This document shows positions 1 to 11,006 of a stretch of DNA of 64,000 bases, in pieces. The DNA is from a virus. The stretch spans positions 51,202-115,201 of the IMG/VR virus record IMGVR_UViG_3300023174_000087. One strand, written 5' to 3'. The notes under the pieces are model-generated. The model did no database searches and was not told the origin of the DNA. It saw only the letters and a list, made by a program, of their open reading frames with translations. The stretch's first letter is position 1, and each line of letters opens with the position of its first letter. The position numbers and the translations under genes are program-made.

Positions 1-3000
1 CATTTGGAAATACATTTTTAGGTTCAGATCTTGGTAAACAGGAAAAGAAAACATTTAAAGAAAACTCATCAAAGTTTGGTGTAGAGCAAGCAACCTCAGA
101 TCTTGCTCTTAAGTTATCTGCACAAGTCGCAGATGGAGTTCTTGGTAAAGACCAAGCAGAAAGCATCGCAGCAGCGCTTGCATTATCATTAAAAAATCAA
201 AAAATTGAAATGCAAGTAACTGGAAAAATGAGAACTATTTTGGGTCCAGATGGAGAAGATCTAAAAGATAAGCCATTAAAGACAAGAGTTTTACTTATTG
301 CTACAGCAAGACAAAGAAGCGAAAAAGCATTAAAAACAATTGAAACAAAAAGAGAAAATGGGGATAGCGCTAGAAAAGATATAGCAGCGCTTGCTGCATA
401 CAATATTAATAATCTTGAACTTGCAACAATGCAAGCAGACGCTGTTCAGTATGAATATGAAACACAAAAGAAGAAACTTGAAATTGAAATTGCTTCAACA
501 GCAAATGCTCAAAGAAAAGTAGAACTTGAAACTCAACTTGGTACACTAAACTCTAATAATCTTAAAAATACTGAAACAATGAACAACCAAGTTCTTATGA
601 ATATTAAACAAGCAGAACTTGATTTCCAAAAAGTTTATAGTGGATCTGTTTTGGGAAGTCAGGCAAATAGAGAGGACGCTTTCTTCGATGCCTCTAGAAC
701 TACAGTAACCAATGCTTATAAAGGTACAGATCAAGAAAAATCAGCATCCAATTTCTTAAAAAATACAAAGCAACTTGAGACTGGTGCAACATCTGGAACC
801 TATAATAGCAAAACAAGTTTATATGAAAAAAATGGTCTTGGAACTGCAAGAGCAGCACAAACATTCCAAGCAAAAATGGAACTATTGGTTGGCGGAAAAG
901 TAATTAGTCCAGATGAAGCAAATTCATGGATGAAGATGTTTAAGGGAAAACTAAATGAACTTGATTTAGCAATTAATACAAGCATTAAATTAAATGGCGC
1001 AGGTAAGACAAAAGAACTATTTAATATGTTCTCAGGATTTAGAAACAAAAAAGTTGCAACAAATATGATTCAACAGATTCTTTTAACAAAGAAAAATCCT
1101 GCAGAATTTGATGCAATTATGGAAACATTAAAGAATCTACAGGCACTTGATGGAACAGCAATAGATATGGAAGTTTTAATTAAATCTATTGGTTTATCTG
1201 GAGTAGATAAAATTAAAAAAGAATTTGAGCAAATTGAAGCATTAAAAGAAAAAGCAAAAAAAGAAGGCAAAAAGATAGACTTAGAAGAAGTAAAGAAAAA
1301 AGGCGGAACTGTAAATCCCGCAATTGAAGCACTTCAAAAAGATACTAAAGCCTATAAGAAATTTACTGACTTAAATGTAGAGCAACAGGGCGAGTACTTA
1401 CAAAAACTAACTGCTGCATATGCTTATCAATCACAATTAACAGACACACAACTTGAAGAAGAAGCAGCAACATGGGCTGCAGCACAGTTATGGGAAGAGG
1501 GAATTTCACAAGATGATGCAAAATACAAAGATTCATTAGCAGCAAAAATTGCAACCTATCTTTCAAAAGGACCCCAACAAAGAGCAGTTGATTCTTTAAT
1601 ACCATATCTAGATCCAACAATACCTTCAAAAACTGGAAATGGTGCAGGTGGTGGTGGTGGCGGAACAAGAGATGCAACTTATGATGATTTATTAAAGCGT
1701 TTGAGAAATGTTCGACTGGCTGCACTTAATGCAGCAGGAGGTTTTAAAGAACTTGAAAAAGCCATAGCAGCATCTGGAAGTAAAGCAATCAAGAATCAGT
1801 TTAATGGTTTAGAGCAACAACTTATTAAACTTGGAAAGTCTACTCAATTTTCTGATTATTTGGCGGGACTTGATCAAAAAGAATTAAATGTAATGGGCAA
1901 GGCTGCAACTAAAAATGGCATTGATCCAAATACAGGTAAAAAGAAAAAGGGTGTAAAGGCTGGAGACTTTATTCTTAGTGATAAAGGTCAAAAGATGGAA
2001 AAGGGCTTTGATAAAGCCGTTATAGGAGATTACAATAAAGAGCAGTTAAAATCTGTAACATTGGCCAAGCAGGAGATTGCAGCAAGAGGAAAACTTTTAG
2101 CACTGGGCTTTAAAGAAGTAGATATTCAGACAATGCTTGCAGATGAAAACTATAAGACACTTATTGCCACAGGCAAAGTAACTGATGCAGAATTAAAAAC
2201 AAATGCTGCACTAACCCAGCAAGCAAGAATTAGAAATCAAATTAATGGCGCAGTTGCTGGACAAAAAGAGTTGCAAAAAACTACAGAAAATCAAAAAAGA
2301 ATTCCAGAAGTTATAAAAATGATGCAACAGGCAGGAATGGATGCAGAAGCAATCCGTGCAGCAATATCAGATCCAGCAATGTTAGATACGTTAATAACTG
2401 GAATGGATAATTTTGCTACTTTGGCCAAAGATGCTCAAGCAGAATTTAATCATCTATTGTCACAGATTAATGAAATTCCAGAAAGAAAAATTGTTGAAAT
2501 TGCTTTTACTCAAACAAGAGAAGAAAAAATAATTAATGCTGCAAATGCCGCAGCAGAAATGTTTGATGCCTATAAGATGATTGATGAAAATACAATAAAG
2601 AATGCACAAGGAAATACTTATGCCAGCATTCAAACTCAGATGGATAACTTAAACAATCAAGCAAAAATTGTTCAAGACAGCATAAATATAACACAATCAC
2701 AGATTGATACTCTTCAGCAAGAAGTAGATAAAGATCAAAGAAATATAGAAACAAACTTTACTCGTCCAATTGAAGCAAAGCAAAGAGCAATTGAAAAACT
2801 AAATCGTACAGCAGAAATGAATTTTGTTCGTCCAATACAAACACTTCAAGATAGATCTGCTATTTTATCTCATGATTTAGAAGTAATGAGCCATGCAGCA
2901 GATCAGATTAATGAAAAATATGATAAGCAACAAGAAGCCCTTGCCAAGGTTTCTGAAATTAACCAACAAATTATTGAACAACAACAGCAACAACTTGGGT

Positions 3001-4364
3001 TAGCAGATGCATTATCCTCTGGAGATATTTCAGCAGCAGCAAAGGCTGTACAAGGAATGCGATCAACAAGTGCATCAAACTATGCACAAAATGCTGATAA
3101 GGCTTTGCAACAAGCAAGACAAAATGAAATTGATGGACTACGTGGTGGAGTAAGTGGAAAATCACAAAAAGATATTCAAGAAGAACAATATCAAATTGGG
3201 CAACAGGTTTATGATCTTGAACAAAAGAAGGCTGCCATTGATGTAGAGATACTTAAGATTCAGGATGAAATTTATAGTCTAGAGCAATCAAGACAAGTAG
3301 CACTTGATGCAATTCAAGTTAAAACAGATGCAATTGCTAAACTTCAATACGGAACACTTCTTGATCAGCAAAACCAACTTAAAACAATAAACGATCAAAA
3401 CCTTAAGTTACAGTTACAGAGTGATGTTCTTGCATTGCAAATAAGTCAAAATGATGCAAACAGAATTATTCAAGGCCAAACTAGAGCAGAGTGGGATCTT
3501 ACATTAAAAGCAGCCCAGGCCGCAGAAAAACTTGCAAAGGGGGATCTTGCTCTTGCACTTGCTGGAATCAATACGGTTTCTGGTACAGTAAAGGGCGCAT
3601 GGGACTCTATCAAATCATCTTATGATGCAATCAAAGATAAATCCATTACCATAACTCAACATATTGTTACTACATATGGAACAGCACTTGGTTTACCACC
3701 AGTCACACCAACAGTTCCACCGCCTTCAGGAGATCCAGCAAAGGCTCCAGGATCTGCTTGGGTTTCTGATGGCAACGGTGGCTGGAAGCAACCAACAAAA
3801 CCTGCTGGGGATTATGGTTGGGATGATAATCAAGGTTGGGTAAAGGGTTATTATAAAGATGATGCTAATATACCACAGCCAGGATCACAAACAGATTCAG
3901 CAGCAGAAGCAAATATGAGAGCAAAAGCACTTGAAGAAACAGCAAGAAGAGAAAAAGAAGCAGCAGACGCTAAAGTACAGGCAGAGGCTCTTGCATTGCT
4001 AAAAGCAAAAGAAGCAGCCTCAGCAAAAGCAGATCGCATTGCAACTGGATTTGGCTGGTATGGATTTGCTAAAGGTGGAATAGTTCCAAAATATTTTGCA
4101 TCAGGTGGTTTTGCTCGTGGAACAGATACAGTTCCAGCAATGCTAACCCCAGGAGAATTTGTAATGAGTAGATATGCTGTAAATAGCCATGGCATAAATA
4201 ATATGAGTGCTTTAAATTCAGGAACATCAATGGGCGATTCAGTGTATAATTATAACTTAAATGTAAGTGTAAGATCAGATGCTAGTCCAGACGAAATTGC
4301 AAGAACGGTAATGGCACAAATAAAGCAAGTAGACTCACAAAGAATTAAGGGGAATAGACTATAA
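1..4364 (+). CDS. Tail tape measure protein, 5'-truncated by window edge
   Basis: The reading frame is open from base 3 without a start, so the gene begins left of the window; about 1454 codons are visible. Tape measure proteins set tail length and help DNA passage. Most of the protein is long, polar, Lys/Gln/Ala-rich helix with coiled-coil character. Near the C-terminus it has a Gly-rich stretch with GTDTVPAMLTPGEFVMS, a sequence I know from the ends of many phage tape measure proteins. A Gly-rich linker (about base 1645-1665) and a Pro/Trp-rich stretch (about 3700-3850) break up the helices. The methionine at 210 is internal. The stop overlaps the next start (TAATG), as expected in a tail operon. 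Confidence 0.93.
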   Translation, partial: FGNTFLGSDLGKQEKKTFKENSSKFGVEQATSDLALKLSAQVADGVLGKDQAESIAAALALSLKNQKIEMQVTGKMRTILGPDGEDLKDKPLKTRVLLIATARQRSEKALKTIETKRENGDSARKDIAALAAYNINNLELATMQADAVQYEYETQKKKLEIEIASTANAQRKVELETQLGTLNSNNLKNTETMNNQVLMNIKQAELDFQKVYSGSVLGSQANREDAFFDASRTTVTNAYKGTDQEKSASNFLKNTKQLETGATSGTYNSKTSLYEKNGLGTARAAQTFQAKMELLVGGKVISPDEANSWMKMFKGKLNELDLAINTSIKLNGAGKTKELFNMFSGFRNKKVATNMIQQILLTKKNPAEFDAIMETLKNLQALDGTAIDMEVLIKSIGLSGVDKIKKEFEQIEALKEKAKKEGKKIDLEEVKKKGGTVNPAIEALQKDTKAYKKFTDLNVEQQGEYLQKLTAAYAYQSQLTDTQLEEEAATWAAAQLWEEGISQDDAKYKDSLAAKIATYLSKGPQQRAVDSLIPYLDPTIPSKTGNGAGGGGGGTRDATYDDLLKRLRNVRLAALNAAGGFKELEKAIAASGSKAIKNQFNGLEQQLIKLGKSTQFSDYLAGLDQKELNVMGKAATKNGIDPNTGKKKKGVKAGDFILSDKGQKMEKGFDKAVIGDYNKEQLKSVTLAKQEIAARGKLLALGFKEVDIQTMLADENYKTLIATGKVTDAELKTNAALTQQARIRNQINGAVAGQKELQKTTENQKRIPEVIKMMQQAGMDAEAIRAAISDPAMLDTLITGMDNFATLAKDAQAEFNHLLSQINEIPERKIVEIAFTQTREEKIINAANAAAEMFDAYKMIDENTIKNAQGNTYASIQTQMDNLNNQAKIVQDSINITQSQIDTLQQEVDKDQRNIETNFTRPIEAKQRAIEKLNRTAEMNFVRPIQTLQDRSAILSHDLEVMSHAADQINEKYDKQQEALAKVSEINQQIIEQQQQQLGLADALSSGDISAAAKAVQGMRSTSASNYAQNADKALQQARQNEIDGLRGGVSGKSQKDIQEEQYQIGQQVYDLEQKKAAIDVEILKIQDEIYSLEQSRQVALDAIQVKTDAIAKLQYGTLLDQQNQLKTINDQNLKLQLQSDVLALQISQNDANRIIQGQTRAEWDLTLKAAQAAEKLAKGDLALALAGINTVSGTVKGAWDSIKSSYDAIKDKSITITQHIVTTYGTALGLPPVTPTVPPPSGDPAKAPGSAWVSDGNGGWKQPTKPAGDYGWDDNQGWVKGYYKDDANIPQPGSQTDSAAEANMRAKALEETARREKEAADAKVQAEALALLKAKEAASAKADRIATGFGWYGFAKGGIVPKYFASGGFARGTDTVPAMLTPGEFVMSRYAVNSHGINNMSALNSGTSMGDSVYNYNLNVSVRSDASPDEIARTVMAQIKQVDSQRIKGNRL

Positions 4365-5023
4365 TGGCATCAGCATCATATTTATCGGGAAGAAAAAAAT
4401 ATGGCAGACCACAAGCAGCCTTATGGTCAAATAATGCTGGAACCCTAGTAAATGGTGTATATATACCAACAGGATATGAAATAGGTGCAGATCAAACTGG
4501 CGCTTTAAGTCAATCATATTTAGATCAATTTTTAATATTGTCTGATCACAATAGATCTCCAATTAATGTTGGAAATGAAAGAATTGAAAAACGTGAAAGA
4601 ATGATTAATGGAAGAATGCGCTCTTATCATGTTGCCGATAAACTTAAATTTGATTTTAGTTGGGATATGTTGCCATCCAGGTCTTATGCAGGAGTTCCTG
4701 AATTTAATAAAGATACTGGCAAAAGTTCTATGTTTGGTGGATCTGGTCTATCAACTGGGCCAGACTCAGAGTACACCATTGATGGTGGTGCAGGTGGAGC
4801 AGAATTATTAGACTGGTACGAAAATCATACTGGGTCATTTTGGATGTTTTTAGCATATGATAAATATACAAACTTTGGATCAGACGATAATGCATACGGA
4901 CATCTTGCACAGTATAATCAAATAGTTGAGGTTTTCTTTTCAAAGTTTGACTATTCTGTACAAAAAAGAGGAAATTCTAATATGGATCTTTGGAATGTAT
5001 CTGTGTCTTTGGAAGAAGTTTAA
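4364..5023 (+). CDS. Tail protein (distal-tail-like, unassigned)
   Basis: This 219-residue protein lies directly between the tape measure gene and the giant tail gene, overlapping both by TAATG junctions, which is where many long-tailed phages encode a distal tail or minor tail protein. The sequence is rich in Gly, Ser and aromatic residues, with no signal peptide or membrane segment, as for a beta-rich structural protein. I recognise no catalytic motif. The tail role comes from position; the distal-tail assignment is a guess. Confidence 0.7.
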   Translation: MASASYLSGRKKYGRPQAALWSNNAGTLVNGVYIPTGYEIGADQTGALSQSYLDQFLILSDHNRSPINVGNERIEKRERMINGRMRSYHVADKLKFDFSWDMLPSRSYAGVPEFNKDTGKSSMFGGSGLSTGPDSEYTIDGGAGGAELLDWYENHTGSFWMFLAYDKYTNFGSDDNAYGHLAQYNQIVEVFFSKFDYSVQKRGNSNMDLWNVSVSLEEV

Positions 5024-8000
5024 TGTTTGATAACAAAGAACTTCAAGATCACTTGGAACAATCATCAACAGTAAAAACCCAATCTGCTGTAATTGCAGAG
5101 TGGAACATGAATATTCCCACAAACATTTTAAAAATCGGAAACTATAGATATAGACCAACAGTTACAGATTCAAAATACTCACTATTACCTAACACATTTG
5201 ATCCAAATGATGCTGGAAATTATTACACAGATGCTACTGATGCAGATATCACCATTGACGGCGGTATTGAAGATTCAGGGCTTCCCATATCTTTAACCAC
5301 CAAAAAAGATAAATTAAAAATGTTATATTCATTAGAGGATTGTTTTAAACAATTTAGACCTAGATCTGGAATTAATAAGGCTAAGTATTTTAGTGGATTA
5401 TTCTTGCACCATGCCAATATGCAAATGGCTGATAGACCAAGATATTATATGTCAGATAGGCAAGACATTTTTAAATATTGGACATCCTTTAGAACTGAGT
5501 CTGGCAGCGAATATGGTATTGCAAATAAAACATCTAACGGACAAAGAATAATTGAAGACTCTGTTCCATTTGTTGTTTACAAAGAAACAATTCCAGCAAA
5601 CAGAATTGTTGTGAAGATGCAAACTCATATTGGAAGCGTTGATCTTGGAAATATTGTTTATAATTCAAAATCAATACCAGACCCACTATACGGAGATGCA
5701 AATAAATCAACCCCACTTAAATGGAAGATACAGGTGCTCAAAGGTTCTAACTGGGTAGATGGTTTATCTTTTGCTGTAGGAGAACTTAGAGCAAACGGAA
5801 AACCTATAATTGGTTCAGATGGATATGTAGAACTATCGTATGGTCTAAAGATTCCACAAAAATATAAAAGCAATTTTATTTTTGCAGAAAGGCTTTCTTC
5901 AGAAACACTTTTGCCAGAAACAAATATAGATGGATATGCCTATTTAATTGTTTCAAATAGCAATACTCGTGGTACATTTCATATTTGGAATAAAACAATG
6001 TATGAAACTTTTTCTCCAGAATATACTTGGCAATTAGCAGAAGATGTTGTTGATAGTTTTACAAACTTTGTCACAGACCTTACATCCCCAGACTATTATA
6101 ATTCAACCACTGATAATTCATTAAAGTACCGTGAGTTTGAATATATTCGTGGTGTTCGAGTTGTTGTTGATTCAATGACAAAAGCAGATGCAACATTTGA
6201 TTTGATTGAAATATCTCCAAGACTTTCAGTCAATTTAACAGATAAAGTTTTACAGTATTCTGTAAATAAAAGTGCATCAGATCTTGGAGTAAGCGGTTTA
6301 CCAGTTGGACAATTACTTGCTTCAACTGGAAGCATAAAACTTTTTGACTACGATGATTCATTTAATCAAAATAACTCTAATAGTATAATTAAAAACTATG
6401 TCTCAAGGCACATACAGTTTAAGTTATACGAAGTGATTGTAGATATAAATGGATACGATTATTATGTTCCATTAAAAACTTTGTATTCTGAAGACTTTCC
6501 AAAAATATCAAATGCTGATAGAACTGTAGAACTTAGTTTAAGGGATATGTTTTTTTATCTTGAGTCTATTACTGCTCCACAAATTTTAATGACAAATGTA
6601 TCTATAAGTTCTGCAGTCTCCCTTCTTCTTGACTATGTAGGTTTTTCAAATTATTCTTTTAAAAGGGTAAACGGAGAATCTGAAGTTACAATTCCTTATT
6701 TTTTTATTCCACCCGATATGACAGTTGCACAAGTATTACAAGACCTTGCTGTATCAACACAAACAGCAATGTTCTTTGATGAATATAATAATTTTATAAT
6801 GATGAGTAAAAATTATACTATGCCTTTAGAGTCAGAGAGATCAACAAGCATAACACTTTATGGAACTAAAGACTTTGAAGATCAAGGGGTTCGTGAAAAT
6901 TACCCATTAAATAATAAACTAACAAATATTATAGAATTAAGCAATCAAGACTCAAAAGTATATAATGATGGATCAATCAATTATACTTCAAGATATATTC
7001 AAAGATCTGTTGGTTCCATAAAACAGGCGGGATTAATTGATAATGAAAAAACATGGATATATAAGCCAGTATTGCTATGGGAAGTTACGGGAACAGATAA
7101 TACAAAATCCGTAAATGGTCAAGTTGGAAATCAGTCAACATATGTTCTTGGTGCTATTGCATTAAATTCTGATCTATCAAATTTGGTGCCATATGTTTCA
7201 AACAATAAAATTTTAAATAATACTATCGACTTTGGTGAGTCAGTGTATTGGATGACAAGATATAATGGGTATTTTTATGCAAATGGAGAAGTTATTAAAT
7301 TTGATGCAGTTGAGTATAATGTTGCTGGTGTTGGAAATGTTTGGATTTCGGATGTACAGGAGTATCAGACTTATTTTTCAAAAATACCATTTAACGGAAA
7401 AATTTATCCAACAGGTCTTGTAAGAATATACTCAGAGCCAAATTATCAAGAAGTAAATGGTGTTTTAAAATTTAAAAATGGTGACGTTGCAAAACATGGA
7501 CGAGGACAGTTTGGAACATCTATTGTAAATCATTATGCTGGACTATCTACACATTGGACAGACAGTGAAAATCTTCGTGGTTGCACCATGACTGGAGATG
7601 TTCTATTTAGTTCTATTGCAACAGAACTACCACAACCAGAAACAGGGCTATCAGTTGCAGCAGCAGGTCTTTCTACTTTTATAAATAGTGGCACACCACC
7701 TGAAACTGAACAGCCAACAAGTAATTCTATTTCTCAAAAAGCAACAAGAAATGGAATCATTAAAAACTTTTTGTCTTCAACATATATTGATCAATCAGTA
7801 ACGAATAGACTGCAAAGCACACAATCTGGATCAATTCAATCATCAGCATTTGTTATGAACGGTCCAGCACTTACAACCTCTCCAAGACCAAAAGACTTTA
7901 TTTCTTATGTATACAAACCATTAGAAGATAAATTTAAGCATTTTGGAACAAGGGTTAGAATTATTGGAAAGATAGAAAACAATATGGATCGTGGTCAAAG

Positions 8001-9354
8001 TGCTATAGGCAGTTCAAACTACTATATTATTCCAGGCACGACTCCAGAAAAAAGCATTAGCATTTCTGGTGGATCTGGTGGAATGGCAGTTATGATTAAC
8101 CCAGATACAAATATCGGTTATTATTTTGAAATTGCAGCACTTGGTATTTCAGACATAAAAAAAACAGATACAAGCAATGTAAATAATGTTTTCTTTTATA
8201 AACTTTTAAAAGATGCCAATGGCAATGCTGTACCAGTAAAACTGTGGGAAGGGCTGTCAAAGATTATTGTTGATGATGGAAATTTTGTTGGTCAATATAG
8301 GGTTGCTGCTGAAGAAAATCCAACGGTATACGATCTTTCAGTTGAATACCAAGATATAGGAAAGACAAGAAGGTTTTATTTATATATAAATAATACTTTA
8401 ATTAAGACTGTTGATGATACAAACCCACTACCTATATACAAAAATATGGCTCTTTTTGTAAGAGGGGCTTCTAGACTTATGTTTGAAAATGTTTATGCAC
8501 TTACAAATAATTACTCTCAAAACACTACTTTTGCTTTAGACACACCAGTAAATTCAATATTTGATGGAAAAGAAATTAATGCCAACGACTCATTTAGAAA
8601 ATATGCTATGAGTGGAATTGTGCAAGGAACTCACCTTTCGGGAATATCTTCTTCGGAGGGGCCAAAGTACAATATATACTTTGAAGAATTTGGAACAATT
8701 ATGAGAGAGGCAGCAGCATTTAACATTCGATACGATAAGGCATATCCTGCACTTTATGCAAAAATATCTCCAACTTTTAATAGGCTCAAAGGCTATACTG
8801 TTTCTGGTTTTAGATCTGGTTCTTATGGCGCAGAATTTTTAATATTTAATGCTACAGACACTGCTCTTAGTTTAGATGAAACATCTGGAAACTATTTAAG
8901 AATTCAGGGTATTACTTTTACTCAACAATCTCAAAATATTTTAAAGGTAGATGATTATTTTTCTAAATATTCAGATTTATCAGATCCAGATGTAAGTGGA
9001 ACCACCGTTATTACATCTCCATTTAAAATAGCAAAAGATTATGAAGATATAAAATTAAGTAGAATGACTTATGGAAATAAAGCATTTAGTTTAAATGTTC
9101 CATATGTTCAAACGACAGATGATGCCAACAACCTAATGAAGTGGATGATTTCAAAAATAATGAAACCAAGAAGATCCATTGGTGTAAAGATTTTTGCTAA
9201 CCCAATGATTCAATTAGGAGATATAGTTTCAGTAGACTATACTGAAAATGAAATAAAAAAGGGTGGACCTTCTAGATATGTTGTATACAATATTGAGTAC
9301 TCAAAAGATAAAAATGGACCAAGCATGCAATTATTTTTAAGTGAGGTAGTTTAA
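5023..9354 (+). CDS. Large tail hub/tip protein with internal jelly-roll-like region
   Basis: The protein has 1443 residues from the ATG at 5023, which overlaps the previous stop as TAATG; an upstream in-frame ATG at 4990 lies inside the previous gene and is less likely. It follows the tape measure cluster, where tail hub or baseplate proteins are encoded. The middle (about residues 410-640) and the end, with an 'LGDIVSVDYT' segment, resemble hub-type minor tail proteins in which a late domain sets ligand orientation. Residues about 945-1160 look like a concanavalin/LamG-type beta sandwich, which suggests glycan binding. Many Asn/Ser/Gly/Tyr residues and no signal peptide fit a virion protein. 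It probably contacts the host surface. Confidence 0.75.
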   Translation: MFDNKELQDHLEQSSTVKTQSAVIAEWNMNIPTNILKIGNYRYRPTVTDSKYSLLPNTFDPNDAGNYYTDATDADITIDGGIEDSGLPISLTTKKDKLKMLYSLEDCFKQFRPRSGINKAKYFSGLFLHHANMQMADRPRYYMSDRQDIFKYWTSFRTESGSEYGIANKTSNGQRIIEDSVPFVVYKETIPANRIVVKMQTHIGSVDLGNIVYNSKSIPDPLYGDANKSTPLKWKIQVLKGSNWVDGLSFAVGELRANGKPIIGSDGYVELSYGLKIPQKYKSNFIFAERLSSETLLPETNIDGYAYLIVSNSNTRGTFHIWNKTMYETFSPEYTWQLAEDVVDSFTNFVTDLTSPDYYNSTTDNSLKYREFEYIRGVRVVVDSMTKADATFDLIEISPRLSVNLTDKVLQYSVNKSASDLGVSGLPVGQLLASTGSIKLFDYDDSFNQNNSNSIIKNYVSRHIQFKLYEVIVDINGYDYYVPLKTLYSEDFPKISNADRTVELSLRDMFFYLESITAPQILMTNVSISSAVSLLLDYVGFSNYSFKRVNGESEVTIPYFFIPPDMTVAQVLQDLAVSTQTAMFFDEYNNFIMMSKNYTMPLESERSTSITLYGTKDFEDQGVRENYPLNNKLTNIIELSNQDSKVYNDGSINYTSRYIQRSVGSIKQAGLIDNEKTWIYKPVLLWEVTGTDNTKSVNGQVGNQSTYVLGAIALNSDLSNLVPYVSNNKILNNTIDFGESVYWMTRYNGYFYANGEVIKFDAVEYNVAGVGNVWISDVQEYQTYFSKIPFNGKIYPTGLVRIYSEPNYQEVNGVLKFKNGDVAKHGRGQFGTSIVNHYAGLSTHWTDSENLRGCTMTGDVLFSSIATELPQPETGLSVAAAGLSTFINSGTPPETEQPTSNSISQKATRNGIIKNFLSSTYIDQSVTNRLQSTQSGSIQSSAFVMNGPALTTSPRPKDFISYVYKPLEDKFKHFGTRVRIIGKIENNMDRGQSAIGSSNYYIIPGTTPEKSISISGGSGGMAVMINPDTNIGYYFEIAALGISDIKKTDTSNVNNVFFYKLLKDANGNAVPVKLWEGLSKIIVDDGNFVGQYRVAAEENPTVYDLSVEYQDIGKTRRFYLYINNTLIKTVDDTNPLPIYKNMALFVRGASRLMFENVYALTNNYSQNTTFALDTPVNSIFDGKEINANDSFRKYAMSGIVQGTHLSGISSSEGPKYNIYFEEFGTIMREAAAFNIRYDKAYPALYAKISPTFNRLKGYTVSGFRSGSYGAEFLIFNATDTALSLDETSGNYLRIQGITFTQQSQNILKVDDYFSKYSDLSDPDVSGTTVITSPFKIAKDYEDIKLSRMTYGNKAFSLNVPYVQTTDDANNLMKWMISKIMKPRRSIGVKIFANPMIQLGDIVSVDYTENEIKKGGPSRYVVYNIEYSKDKNGPSMQLFLSEVV

Positions 9355-9845
9355 TGGCAACAGATGCAGTAGCAAATCAAGCAGCAAGTACTCCAAGCAC
9401 ATCTTCTAATGGAGTAAAAATTGCAACACCAGATTTATTTATCTTTAAAGATGAAGTTGTACCTATTGAAATAATGACAGATCTTATTTTTGAAAATATT
9501 GGTGGTCAAGAATTAATTACAATTTCAAGAAATGATATAATTTCTGGTCAGTCAATATATTATCAGCCAATTAAAAATATTAGTCATCTTTATATTCAAT
9601 ATAATCCACAAAATATATTAAACTTGCAAGACACATCTGCAACCTTCTTTAAAAATTATCCTATTAAATTTGAAAAATCAATCCCAATATCGGGAACTGG
9701 CCCAAACGGTGAGATTGTTTATTTAGATCCAGTAACTGGTGATCTTGTGATAAACGTAATTAATCTTGAAAGTGATGAACAGGTAGATGTTCAAATTTTG
9801 ATTGATGGCAAACTACTTAATGGTACAATATATGGGGCGGTATAA
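9354..9845 (+). CDS. Tail-associated structural protein, unknown
   Basis: A 163-residue protein whose ATG overlaps the previous stop (TAATG). It starts with a Thr/Ser/Ala-rich tail of about 25 residues followed by an alternating, beta-rich region with many Ile, Asn and Gly residues. No catalytic motif or membrane segment is visible. Its place in the tail operon suggests a small virion or fibre component, but I do not recognise a family. Confidence 0.6.
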   Translation: MATDAVANQAASTPSTSSNGVKIATPDLFIFKDEVVPIEIMTDLIFENIGGQELITISRNDIISGQSIYYQPIKNISHLYIQYNPQNILNLQDTSATFFKNYPIKFEKSIPISGTGPNGEIVYLDPVTGDLVINVINLESDEQVDVQILIDGKLLNGTIYGAV

Positions 9846-9848
9846 AAA

Positions 9849-11006
9849 ATGATAACTAAAACAGGCAAAGGAATAATCACTAAATATCTTATTGGACAGG
9901 CACCAGCCTATGCTTCTTATGTTGCTGTAGGGTGTGGTCCTAATGCTATTAGCGGAAGTTTGGGTGATTACTCAGATCAGACATCCCTTGATTTTGAGAT
10001 GTTTCGTGTTCCAATTACATCAAGGGGTTTTGTAACTGAGGATGGCATAAATAAAGTTGTTTTGACAGCAGAACTACCTACAGAAGAAAGGTATGAAATA
10101 ACAGAAATTGGAATTTATTCTGCAGGATCAAATCCATCTGCTGGATCTTATGATAGCAGAAATCTTTTTTCTTTTACAGAAAATGAAAATTGGGAACATC
10201 ATACAAGCACGGCAGCAGGTGCAATTGATTCTATTACTACACCGTTAAATGAAGACAGTGGAAATAATACAATTACAACAACAAAAAAAGTTTTTCAAAC
10301 AAATGCAGATAATGTTGTCTTTACAAATACACAAAGACTAAACAGAAATGAAAGATGTAGGTTTTTAAATAATATTATTGTCATGTCTGGAGACTCATCT
10401 AAAATTGATTTGCTACCAAGCGGTAAACTTGATTTAGTATCTACATGGGGTACTGGACAAAATATTAAGAACTCTTCACATATACATCTTAATGGAACGC
10501 CTCCAGATTTTAATAAGCAATCTCCAAAAGATGAAATTCGTTTTGCATTTTCTGTAATTAATAAAAATGGAACAGATGGAACCAAGCCCAAAAAGATTAG
10601 ATTAATGGTAGAGTTTGCAGAAGATGATGCTTACAGCGTAGGACAATATGCAAGATTTGAAGTAGATATTTCTCATATTGATAATGATCCAGTTTATGAT
10701 TTTTCAGATAATAGATATTTTGTTGTATCTAAAAAATTAGAAGAACTAACAAAGACTTCTGCTTTTTCTTGGGGATCTATGAAACTTGTAAAAATACATG
10801 CATGCATTTTAGATCAAAACGATGAGCCATCTGAAAACTTTTTAGTTTGTCTTGATGCAATTAGATTAGAAAATACATATAGTCAAAATCCATTATATGG
10901 TCTTACAGGTTATTCTGTTGTAAAGAATACAAATGCAAGACCAATTATTAAGTCTGCAAACACATCAAATTTTATTGAGTTTAGATTTAATGTTGGTGTT
11001 GCGTAG
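9849..11006 (+). CDS. Minor tail / fibre-like protein
   Basis: A 385-residue protein in the tail operon. The N-terminal about 100 residues (ITKTGKGIITKYLIGQ, then LPTEERYEITEIGIYSAG) look like the attachment domain found at the start of phage fibre or baseplate wedge proteins, where a repeated EIGIY-type strand is typical. The C-terminal part (about 170-370) is beta-rich and could be a carbohydrate-binding sandwich. The fibre role is an inference from layout and these resemblances. Confidence 0.6.
   Translation: MITKTGKGIITKYLIGQAPAYASYVAVGCGPNAISGSLGDYSDQTSLDFEMFRVPITSRGFVTEDGINKVVLTAELPTEERYEITEIGIYSAGSNPSAGSYDSRNLFSFTENENWEHHTSTAAGAIDSITTPLNEDSGNNTITTTKKVFQTNADNVVFTNTQRLNRNERCRFLNNIIVMSGDSSKIDLLPSGKLDLVSTWGTGQNIKNSSHIHLNGTPPDFNKQSPKDEIRFAFSVINKNGTDGTKPKKIRLMVEFAEDDAYSVGQYARFEVDISHIDNDPVYDFSDNRYFVVSKKLEELTKTSAFSWGSMKLVKIHACILDQNDEPSENFLVCLDAIRLENTYSQNPLYGLTGYSVVKNTNARPIIKSANTSNFIEFRFNVGVA

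Noticed and set aside
4990-5022. Upstream start for the large tail gene
   Set aside because: The extension lies inside the previous gene, while ATG at 5023 forms the TAATG junction used throughout this operon.
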